Shown here piece after piece: positions 16,705 to 24,828 of a stretch of DNA of 44,738 nt (positions within the stretch are counted from its first letter, which is position 1; the number at the start of each line of letters is the position of its first letter). A program made the translations under genes and the position numbers. Source of the DNA: a virus. The notes beneath the pieces were generated by a model, which was given only the letters and a program-made list of their open reading frames with translations, ran no database searches and was not told where the DNA came from. Location: positions 1 to 44,738 of IMG/VR virus record IMGVR_UViG_3300035670_000406. One strand, written 5' to 3'.

Positions 16705-17850
16705 ATGTACGCAAAGTTAGTTTTTCCATCAACGGCTACTACTCTGCAAAAGATCAGAGATATATCCAGATTAATACACGAGTCTTCTTCTGGAAGTGCG
16801 TCTTTAAGTAACCTAGAATCTATAACCATTGGAGATTCAGAATTATATCCTGGAGTAAATAGTGGATGGTCTTTAGCCACTGGATCTATTCCAGCTCAAG
16901 GTACTGCATACACTACAGGGTCTAGTTCACCTGATCGAGAGTATATTTTTCAGTCAGCATGTGTTGATCCGACTAAAACTAAATATATTGCAATTACCAT
17001 GAATGCAAATACTTCAACTGGACTTCAAACGTCTTCTACATCTGGGGTTATAATTCAATCTATACTTGATTACGGAACTGGAACGACTATAAGATTGCTT
17101 GGAACCTCTAATGCTACTTATGATACAAATTTTGGTGTTGGATGGAACGGCGGACCGATATATATTTTTGCAACACCTAGAAAATTGATTATTGCGGGAA
17201 ACAACATAAACGGATTTTTTGTGCAAATGCATCTAGAATTCGAGGAGATCGGACAAACAAAGTATTATAATTTAACACCCCAGGCAAATATCTTCTTTTT
17301 CACTAGTGGTAATCCGGAAGGTACTACTAACTGGGGCCCATGGTATAATAATTCGGGAGCACATACAAACGCAAGCTCAGCTGTATATTTTATAAAATCT
17401 CTTTATTCTCGTGAGATAGGATCAGCGGTTAGACTTCTATTTTATAAAGGAAGAAGGACGGCCGTAAATCAACAGGATACCCAAGCGTATTCTGAAAATA
17501 ATACTACAACTGGGGCATCTTTTAGCACAGGCCTAAGTGATATAACAAACGGGGTTAGGTCTGCTGCACAATTCTTAATACCACCACTGTCCAAATACAG
17601 TTCGATCACATCAAATGGACAAAGGATTGGCCAGCAGTTAAGCGAAAATGGAAGAATTCTTTATCCTCTTTATCCACTCTATACCGCTTTTGATAGATGG
17701 AATACTGGTATTATATCGTTTAAACACTGTAACGTGTACGGATCTGTTTCTGACATTGGTAATGTAGGCGACAAAGTCCGAGTAGGTAACAGTGATTATA
17801 TAGTTTTCGCAGAGGCATCTAAATCTTCTACATTGGTAAAAATAGAATAA
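16705..17850 (+). CDS. MYAKLVF-family virion structural protein, paralogue 2
   Basis: 381 residues, starting four bases after the stop of paralogue 1, with only a weak GAG-type ribosome site. The N-terminal 55 residues align well with paralogue 1 (MYAKLVF, KIRDISRLIHESSSG, LSNLESITIG), as do IYIFATPRKLII and HLEFEE. The central parts have diverged strongly, with different loops and the insert NTSTGLQTSSTSG. The end, GDKVRVGNSDYIVF then STLVKIE, matches the C-terminal pattern of paralogue 1. It probably arose by tandem duplication followed by divergence. Function unknown. Confidence 0.75.
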   Translation: MYAKLVFPSTATTLQKIRDISRLIHESSSGSASLSNLESITIGDSELYPGVNSGWSLATGSIPAQGTAYTTGSSSPDREYIFQSACVDPTKTKYIAITMNANTSTGLQTSSTSGVIIQSILDYGTGTTIRLLGTSNATYDTNFGVGWNGGPIYIFATPRKLIIAGNNINGFFVQMHLEFEEIGQTKYYNLTPQANIFFFTSGNPEGTTNWGPWYNNSGAHTNASSAVYFIKSLYSREIGSAVRLLFYKGRRTAVNQQDTQAYSENNTTTGASFSTGLSDITNGVRSAAQFLIPPLSKYSSITSNGQRIGQQLSENGRILYPLYPLYTAFDRWNTGIISFKHCNVYGSVSDIGNVGDKVRVGNSDYIVFAEASKSSTLVKIE

Positions 17851-17853
17851 AAA

Positions 17854-18186
17854 ATGGCAGTTATAGTACTTGATCCTAATCAATATGTATTTTTCGATTC
17901 TTCGTACAGAAGTCTTTTCTTAAGCGAAGATTCTGGAGGTGATGTTCTTTATTATGATAGAAAGAACTTATTCGATTCGAGTGCATTTTACTTTGATTCT
18001 TCGTACAGAAGTCTTTTCTTAAGCGAAGATTCTGGAGGTGATGTTCTTTATTATGATAGAAAGAACTTATTCGATTCGAGTGCATTCTATTTTAATAATA
18101 ATTACGATCTATTCCTCAAGAATGATGAGAGTATTGTAAAAGTCGCACTGGGAGAACCAGCTATAAAAGAAAGGTGGGGACGATGA
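17854..18186 (+). CDS. Small DS-rich protein with internal 33-residue duplication
   Basis: 110 residues from an ATG three bases after the previous stop, without a clear ribosome site. The body is two nearly identical 33-residue repeats starting FDSSYRSLFLSEDSGG and ending with FDSSAFYF, followed by a degenerate FNNNYDLFLKNDES copy. The tail KVALGEPAIKERWGR is basic. It was not recognised as any family. The Asp-Ser content matches neighbouring fibre proteins, and its position suggests a small virion component or a fibre-derived remnant. The stop overlaps the next start (ATGA), indicating translational coupling. Confidence 0.65.
   Translation: MAVIVLDPNQYVFFDSSYRSLFLSEDSGGDVLYYDRKNLFDSSAFYFDSSYRSLFLSEDSGGDVLYYDRKNLFDSSAFYFNNNYDLFLKNDESIVKVALGEPAIKERWGR
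17896..18086 (+). repeat. Exact 92-bp direct repeat, 99-bp period
   Basis: 17896-17987 and 17995-18086 are identical base for base. The period of 99 bases keeps the reading frame and encodes the 33-residue duplication in the 110-residue protein. Confidence 0.95.
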
Positions 18187-18542
18187 CCGTCATTAATAAA
18201 AGTATCCTAGATATAAAAATAGACCCAGGATACAGAACGGATACTTATAGGATAGAAAAGAAAGACGTGATTACATCAGTCAGAATGAAAGTTGATGTTA
18301 ACGGAAACTCGCATTCCGTTTCCTCCAATTTTGTTATCAACCTAGACCTTTACGACTTTAGAGATTTTATCGAATTGAAAGATTTAGATTCAGAATCATT
18401 AATTGCAATTTGTGACAAAGCGATACATGAAAAATATAAACAAGATTATATGTACTTTGAAAATAATCTAATTCGAGAACTTAATTACATATCATCTCTT
18501 TATGAAGAAATAAGAAATTTTACGGGCGTTTCAAATGAGTAG
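18183..18542 (+). CDS. Unknown small protein, non-fibre composition
   Basis: 119 residues if translation starts at ATG 18183, which overlaps the previous stop as ATGA and has AAGG and GGGG stretches just upstream. A GTG at 18174 would add three residues and is less likely. The protein is charged and not repeat-rich: MTVINKSILDIKIDPGYRTD at the start, then a predicted helical second half (LDLYDFRDFIELKDLDSESL, then ENNLIRELNYISSLYEEIRN). It lacks the DSAYI motifs of its neighbours. No family recognised. An assembly factor or chaperone for the adjacent fibres is possible but speculative. Confidence 0.65.
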   Translation: MTVINKSILDIKIDPGYRTDTYRIEKKDVITSVRMKVDVNGNSHSVSSNFVINLDLYDFRDFIELKDLDSESLIAICDKAIHEKYKQDYMYFENNLIRELNYISSLYEEIRNFTGVSNE

Positions 18543-21102
18543 AACCCAAGACCTTATTAGACTTCTAGGAAATACCGCAAAAGATAATGCAGGGGCTACA
18601 TCTTTAACCCCGATTATCTCAAGTGCAGTTACGAATGTAGTCGATAATAATTTTATCTCAAATCTAATTCCTGTCGAAACAACCTCGTACGCCACAGCAA
18701 ATCAATTGCCAGCAAGTAACAATAGTATCGGGGACCAAGCATTCGTTTCGGAAACAAATCGTCTTTATATCTGGAACGGAAACGGTTGGTATAACATAGC
18801 ACTCATTAATACGAACCCTACTTTTAGTGTTTCTCCGCAATCAAATTATCTTTTGTCAGTGAATGATAGCGGTTATATACCATCACTGTCTGTAACTATT
18901 CTTGCTACAGATCCCGAAGGAATCCCGATTACATATAGCGCTTTGTTGAGCGATAGTGCAAGTAATTTTATTACTGTTACTCAAGATTCAGGAGTATTTA
19001 CTTTTATCCCTAAAAGTGTGGATTCTATCTCTGAATACGATAGTGATGGCGGGGTCTTTAGTGTTACATTTAGAGCAAGTGATGGTGTAAATTTAGCGCT
19101 AGCGTTAAGTGAATTTACAATTGAAATTAGTAACCTCATAGAGAATAGCAGATATACGACATTATTACTTAAAACCAATTCAGTAAATTCAGCTCAGAAC
19201 AATACATTTTTAGACAGCTCGACGAATAATTTTACTATTACACGATCTGGTAATGTTACTCAGGGAACGTTTAGTCCATATGGGAATCGCTGGTCGTTTC
19301 AATCAGCGGCCGCCGGACAATTAGCTACTAGTGCAAACTCAGCTTTAGATCTGGGTATTGGGGATTTTACATATGAGGCTTGGATTTATCCAACTTCGCA
19401 TCCCACCTGGGGCCAAATAGTAGGTCCAGCATATGGAACTACTGGAATAGCTTTTTATAATCAAGGGGGCAATCTAGTTGCTTACGGTCAAGGTAGTTTG
19501 TTGGCGTGGTCGGGTATCTTACAACTTAATACGTGGCAACACGTAGTACTTACAAGGGAAAATTTATCCCTTTATTTCTACCATAATGGTGTAAAATATG
19601 GATCCACAATAGCGAATACATATACTTTGTCAAATAACGTATTTTATATCGGGGGTAACAGTTCGAATAGCGAAAGATTTGATGGTCATATTTCTGATGT
19701 TAGGGTTATAAAAGGCACTGCAATCTATACCTCTAATTTTACGGTTCCTACTGAGCCTCTTTCGAATATATCAGGAACTTCGCTTCTTGTATGTCAAACT
19801 GGATGGTTAAAAGATAATTCTTCGAATAATATACCAATTACACCAGCAGGTACAATAAGAATTTCTAGGTTTTCTCCGTACGATCAATCTAGTTACAATC
19901 CTGTTGTTGACGGGGGAAGTGGTTATTTTGATGGCAGCGGGGACTACCTAGTCTCTCCAAGTAGTACACAATACGGTTTATCAACTGAAGACTTTACTAT
20001 AGAGTCATACTTCTATTTCACAGGGGTCAACGATTCAGTATATGAATATGATCCTATCATAGATTTTAGAACAGGCCCAACTGATACAAAACCTTCAATA
20101 TGGGTTAGACATGCGAATAGCGCCAGTGGGGCGGGATATATTAGATTTCTTATAGGAACATCTGTAATACTAGATTCTCAGATACGACCCGTTCCTTATA
20201 CGTGGTACCACGTTGCGGTTTCTAGAAACTCTGGAAATTGTAAACTTTTTGTAAACGGGATTGAAGTAGCATCCGCGACAAATACCACTGATTTAGGGCT
20301 TTCTAATGATATAGCTATTGGAACTGCAGGAGATGCCAGAGGTAATTCAAATTTTTCATTTAACGGTTATCTCTCAAACATTAGAGTAATCAAAGGTACT
20401 GGACTTTATACCTCTAACTTTACACCTCCTACTGATCCATTGACAGCAGTAGCAAACACAGGTCTACTGTTAAAATTTACCAACGCTGGCATTTATGATG
20501 AGTCAGGAAAATCCCTGTTAGAAACCGTTGGTGCTGCGACTGTTGGTACAAGTGTTTCTAAATACGGGGATGGCAGTATAGATCTTACAGGATCTTCAGC
20601 AGAATTAATTTTGGATGTACCTGATCCGGAATTAGTCAATTTTCGATCCGGAGATTTTACTGTAGAAGCATGGATTTATCCAACAAGAGTTAACGGTGAC
20701 GAAGATGGAATAGTCGCATTGTATGAATATCAAAGCGATAAACGCTCTTGGTATATTGCTCTTGACAATTCACAATTGGAAATTAGATGGTCCACTAGTG
20801 GGACATCAGCAACACAAACATTGAATAGTAGTGTAGGGACTTTTTCTGCAAACCAATGGTATCATGTTGCCATGGTACGTAGTGGTGGTACAGTAACCGG
20901 TTACGTTAATGGATCTTCAGTATTATCTGGTTCCATAACTGGTTCTCTATTTTTTGATACCGCTGGTACAGTAAGAGTCGGAAGGATTGGGACTGCAACA
21001 ACCTCTTATTTCCCCGGATACATAGAAGACTTAAGAATTACAAAAGGGCTTGCTCGTTATACCGCTAACTTTACCCCACCAACTGAACCTTTGTCTGGCT
21101 AA
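18535..21102 (+). CDS. Tail adhesin with three LamG-like domains
   Basis: 855 residues, overlapping the previous gene by eight bases. The N-terminus (MSRTQDLIRLLGNTAKDNAG) resembles the starts of the 27158 and 32794 proteins. Residues 51-93 hold the ETNRLYIWNGNGWYNIAL module; about 94-200 read as a cadherin/Ig-like domain (ATDPEGIPITYSA, then VTFRASDGVN). Three concanavalin-like (LamG) domains follow at about 207-408, 414-637 and 643-855, each with DFT(Y/I/V)E(A/S), a W(Q/Y)HV(V/A) segment, a NG segment and a final (VRVIKGTAIYTSNFT)-type ending. LamG domains commonly bind carbohydrate, so a receptor- or glycan-binding tail protein is inferred. Confidence 0.8.
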   Translation: MSRTQDLIRLLGNTAKDNAGATSLTPIISSAVTNVVDNNFISNLIPVETTSYATANQLPASNNSIGDQAFVSETNRLYIWNGNGWYNIALINTNPTFSVSPQSNYLLSVNDSGYIPSLSVTILATDPEGIPITYSALLSDSASNFITVTQDSGVFTFIPKSVDSISEYDSDGGVFSVTFRASDGVNLALALSEFTIEISNLIENSRYTTLLLKTNSVNSAQNNTFLDSSTNNFTITRSGNVTQGTFSPYGNRWSFQSAAAGQLATSANSALDLGIGDFTYEAWIYPTSHPTWGQIVGPAYGTTGIAFYNQGGNLVAYGQGSLLAWSGILQLNTWQHVVLTRENLSLYFYHNGVKYGSTIANTYTLSNNVFYIGGNSSNSERFDGHISDVRVIKGTAIYTSNFTVPTEPLSNISGTSLLVCQTGWLKDNSSNNIPITPAGTIRISRFSPYDQSSYNPVVDGGSGYFDGSGDYLVSPSSTQYGLSTEDFTIESYFYFTGVNDSVYEYDPIIDFRTGPTDTKPSIWVRHANSASGAGYIRFLIGTSVILDSQIRPVPYTWYHVAVSRNSGNCKLFVNGIEVASATNTTDLGLSNDIAIGTAGDARGNSNFSFNGYLSNIRVIKGTGLYTSNFTPPTDPLTAVANTGLLLKFTNAGIYDESGKSLLETVGAATVGTSVSKYGDGSIDLTGSSAELILDVPDPELVNFRSGDFTVEAWIYPTRVNGDEDGIVALYEYQSDKRSWYIALDNSQLEIRWSTSGTSATQTLNSSVGTFSANQWYHVAMVRSGGTVTGYVNGSSVLSGSITGSLFFDTAGTVRVGRIGTATTSYFPGYIEDLRITKGLARYTANFTPPTEPLSG

Positions 21103-21111
21103 TTATATCAA

Positions 21112-24100
21112 ATGGCATCTTATATTTACAATAATCCATCCCAGTTGCTCCCGGTTGGGCCTAATCTTACCGACAGAGCTTTCGTTATTTCAGAAAACAA
21201 AGCTTATACTTTTGTAGACTTAAGTAGTTTCCTTTCCTACAGTTACTCTTTCAACGGAGCCGGATCTTTAGTTGCAGATAGTTTAGGAGATCTTGACAGT
21301 AACAATTTCTCTTTAGAATTTTGGTCATACACTTTTTCAAATACTGGGAGAAGTTACTTTACATTTGATTCGAAAGAAAAAATTGTAAAAGTAACTGAAG
21401 TTGCTAGATCATTAGGATTTGATTCTCAAGGTAATATCCCTATTCTTTCCATAGCTCCTTATCCAAACTATTCTTCTCTTTATTTTGACGGGGTCGACAA
21501 TTGTATTACCTCGTCGAATATAACAAGTGTAGATATTTTACAGCCTTATACTTTTGAATTCTGGGGAAGAAATGTAGATAGAACAAATGACTTTGAGATA
21601 TTAACTTTAGGGGATGGTGCAGACACTATTGTATCGATCAGAAAGGATCGTATAGTTGTTAACGGTTCGCCTTTTACCTTAAATACTTCAATTCACGGAT
21701 ACGATAGCTGGGAACATCATGCAATTACGTATGATGGATATGACCACAGATATTTTAGAAACGGTACGGAGATACAAAAGACCGGAACATCTAAATATAA
21801 TATTTCCCTTGGTAGTTCGATTGCCTCCAGTTCATTCTCCTTGGTATCAGACGCTGCATTCCAAATTAAGACCGTTATACCTACTTCTCCTACAGATGGA
21901 ACGATATTCTCTGCCGGAACATCAACATTAGGTACAAAGTTAGCAATAGAAGGGGGAGGCAATATTCTATCCTTAACTTGCAAGGATTTAACAGCGTCTA
22001 CTTCGAGCATCCCAAAAGATAGTAACGATCATGTTATAAGTTGGGATTATCAAATCGATCCTAAAAGAATACGTCTTTTTATAGACGGTACACTTGTGTC
22101 ATCACAACAAGGTACAGGACAGTTTTCATCAGGCAATTGGGCGGACCAAGCATCTAAAGAATTCGACGAATTCCAAGTAAATATAAATGATATACAAAAG
22201 ATCCCATACTATCCTTATTACGGATCTGGCACAGTCACTTCGGTATTTTATAGAATGGAAAATAATAATTTATACATAAATCCTTCAGTAAATTATTTTT
22301 ACACCCCCCTTACGATTAACGGACCGAATTCTAGTGTTATAAATCCTAATGGAAATAAGTTATATTACTTTGAATATTATCCTAACAGCCCTAATTTCCC
22401 TACTTTTTCAGGATGGCCATTTATAATTTCAAGACAAGCCAGTCTTCTAGACAATAATCTATTTTATCACAGGTGGATTGGTAGCTATAATAGATCTTAT
22501 GAGAGGAATTCTAACGGTTTATCTGTCAATCAATTAAACTTTTATGATTACGCGCGATACGGATCATCTATTAATAGTGTGATTATTGATGAAACCGCCA
22601 AAAGAATATATAATTTCACAAATGGGGTTTACAGATCGGCTGACGATTTTAGTTCCTCTAACATGACAACACCAGACACTTTTGTTTTGGGGATAACTGA
22701 AGCTGAGTGGTGGCAGATAGGCTATAATGCATCAAATGAAACTAAATTTGTTTTTAACAGATCTGAGTGGATATTAGATCCGAATATTTTATATAAAAAT
22801 GTTGTAGGTAGTGGAACTTCATTCGGAGAATATGCTGGAACGACTAAACCTTCGTGGATCAATTCTTCAAATACCTCGAATTTGAGGTATTATCCACAAT
22901 CGTTAAAGACAACTAATCAAAAAGCATCAATCGGAGCAAAAGTTTCGTCTTTCGAATATGATGAGACCGGATTACAATATGCACAAAAGTACGTTTCTTT
23001 TACCGGCGGATCCGTAGTCACTCATACTGGAAGTACTAATATTACCTCTAGAATTGCATCATTAAATAATGGAGATGCTCTTGTTTTACCTGCTGGAACT
23101 TATACAGCTTCGGGTGTTCAAATAGATACCACACATAGTAGTATATTCGGGTTTAAAAATATATTAATTTGCGGGCAAACGAATAATCCAAATGACGTTA
23201 TTATTAATTATACACCTCTTGATTTAAGAGATATCCCTATTTTCGGAAACAATTCAAATGCGAATTCTCAATTAGCATATCTTACTTTTAATCGAGGATT
23301 TTATACAAGGCATACCTCCAACTATGAAACAAGTATATTTAGAAGTGGTGCCGGAAAGCTTTACCGAGCTGTATTAGATTTTAAGAATAAAAACGTTTCG
23401 TGGTTATATTCGCCGAATTATCCTGGGCTGACAATAAACAGATACGTTATTGAATGTAGTTTTAAAAACTATTCGAGTTGGCTTGGGTATTATAACGGTT
23501 ACATTCAGGGGCTACAACTCATTAAATGTAGGTTCTCAAAGGGATTTACGGATGAGAGCATATTAGCTTCATTTGGGCAACAGGATACGTTCTGTGTATT
23601 TGATTCCGATCAATCTAAAAACTTAGAATTTAAGGGTCACTTGTTTGACGTATCAGCGTCGAATGAAATCTTATACAATTCTAATTTCACAATACCATCT
23701 AAAAAAATGGTAGACAGTTCAACTAAGTTTCTTTTAGAGACTGAAAGAAGAGGTGATAATTTATTCTCCCTAAGAGATAATGGTAAAGTTATTGTAAATG
23801 ATGTAGAGGTAGATAGCATCTATAATCCAGTTGATACGTGGATTCATCATGCCATATCGTATGATAGTTTAGGTTTAAGGATTTATAAAGACGGGACGCT
23901 TAAAAGTACAATTAATACTACATTTGACGGGTTCTCTATAGATAAAAGTACTCTGAAAATAGGTCGAGACGATAGGGTGAACACTATTGCTGGAAATTAC
24001 GATAAAATATATTACACTGGTAATTTAAAAGATATTATTCTAAGTAAAGAAATCAAATACACCGGTTCAAATATTACTGTTCGTTCCTCAGATAAAATTG

Positions 24101-24828
24101 GGAAAGATTCTGACGAGATTATATTTACGGGTTCAAATGAATCCCCTCCTGGCGATTTAAACCTTCAATATGATGGCACTGCTATTTCACCCGGATTATT
24201 TAGTCCGTATACGGCTTCAACAAAGGGATGGAAACCCGATTTAGTCGTATCACCCGCATACACTGGCGCATCCATACAGAACATTTCGGGAATAGGTCAA
24301 CAATTCTTATTCAAATTCGATTCTACTACTTATTTCGATTCCTCTTTTTCAATTGATGTGTATTTAAAATTAATCAATAAAGACGATTTAGGAAATAACA
24401 TCGGATGGAACTATGAATTTATGTCTCCTGAAAACGTAATTAAGATTGCGAGAAAAGGAGATAGAGAATTCGTTATTAAAAGAAATCAGGACGTTTCTTT
24501 TACTGATTATAGCACATATCAGTCTATACTATTCCTTTCTTCGTATAGATTGGATTCTCCAGAGTATATGGGTATCTTTAATGTAGTCCCTGGTGTGAAT
24601 GATTACTCAGAAGCGGTTTATCCGGTTACAGTAACTCATAACCGTTTTGTATCAGCAATAGAAGCAAATTCTAATGTTATATCTTTAAGAATGTTTGAGA
24701 ATTTTGATTTAATAGATTCAACCTTTGATATGACAGGATTCTCTTATGATTCCACTTACGATTACGACAGATTAAACCCTGACCGACTAATTAGGATTTA
24801 TGATAGTGTGGGGGCACTTCCAATATGA
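21112..24828 (+). CDS. Large LamG / beta-helix tail protein
   Basis: 1,238 residues. There is no evident ribosome site, and the start is nine bases after the previous stop. Concanavalin-like pieces are visible at about 42-90 (NFSLEFWSYTFSN), 113-225 (PYTFEFWGRN, then WEHHAITYDGYDHRYFRNG) and 245-380 (IRLFIDGTLVSSQ). Residues about 635-815 look like a right-handed parallel beta-helix start (ASLNNGDALVLPAGTYTASG, then ILICGQTNNPNDVIIN). A further LamG-like domain lies at about 840-985 (WIHHAISYDSLGLRIYKDG). The C-terminal 200 residues are unassigned. Beta-helix plus LamG suggests glycan binding; no polysaccharide-lyase catalytic residues could be identified. The stop overlaps the next start (ATGA). 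Confidence 0.75.
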   Translation: MASYIYNNPSQLLPVGPNLTDRAFVISENKAYTFVDLSSFLSYSYSFNGAGSLVADSLGDLDSNNFSLEFWSYTFSNTGRSYFTFDSKEKIVKVTEVARSLGFDSQGNIPILSIAPYPNYSSLYFDGVDNCITSSNITSVDILQPYTFEFWGRNVDRTNDFEILTLGDGADTIVSIRKDRIVVNGSPFTLNTSIHGYDSWEHHAITYDGYDHRYFRNGTEIQKTGTSKYNISLGSSIASSSFSLVSDAAFQIKTVIPTSPTDGTIFSAGTSTLGTKLAIEGGGNILSLTCKDLTASTSSIPKDSNDHVISWDYQIDPKRIRLFIDGTLVSSQQGTGQFSSGNWADQASKEFDEFQVNINDIQKIPYYPYYGSGTVTSVFYRMENNNLYINPSVNYFYTPLTINGPNSSVINPNGNKLYYFEYYPNSPNFPTFSGWPFIISRQASLLDNNLFYHRWIGSYNRSYERNSNGLSVNQLNFYDYARYGSSINSVIIDETAKRIYNFTNGVYRSADDFSSSNMTTPDTFVLGITEAEWWQIGYNASNETKFVFNRSEWILDPNILYKNVVGSGTSFGEYAGTTKPSWINSSNTSNLRYYPQSLKTTNQKASIGAKVSSFEYDETGLQYAQKYVSFTGGSVVTHTGSTNITSRIASLNNGDALVLPAGTYTASGVQIDTTHSSIFGFKNILICGQTNNPNDVIINYTPLDLRDIPIFGNNSNANSQLAYLTFNRGFYTRHTSNYETSIFRSGAGKLYRAVLDFKNKNVSWLYSPNYPGLTINRYVIECSFKNYSSWLGYYNGYIQGLQLIKCRFSKGFTDESILASFGQQDTFCVFDSDQSKNLEFKGHLFDVSASNEILYNSNFTIPSKKMVDSSTKFLLETERRGDNLFSLRDNGKVIVNDVEVDSIYNPVDTWIHHAISYDSLGLRIYKDGTLKSTINTTFDGFSIDKSTLKIGRDDRVNTIAGNYDKIYYTGNLKDIILSKEIKYTGSNITVRSSDKIGKDSDEIIFTGSNESPPGDLNLQYDGTAISPGLFSPYTASTKGWKPDLVVSPAYTGASIQNISGIGQQFLFKFDSTTYFDSSFSIDVYLKLINKDDLGNNIGWNYEFMSPENVIKIARKGDREFVIKRNQDVSFTDYSTYQSILFLSSYRLDSPEYMGIFNVVPGVNDYSEAVYPVTVTHNRFVSAIEANSNVISLRMFENFDLIDSTFDMTGFSYDSTYDYDRLNPDRLIRIYDSVGALPI

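Noticed and set aside
18174-18182. GTG start at 18174 for the 119-residue protein
   Set aside because: ATG at 18183 gives the standard ATGA overlap with the upstream stop and better spacing to the purine-rich stretch.
22870-22891. 8-bp inverted repeat (AATACCTC / GAGGTATT) in the 21112 gene
   Set aside because: Short, AT-rich, deep inside a long gene and without other signals; chance is adequate.
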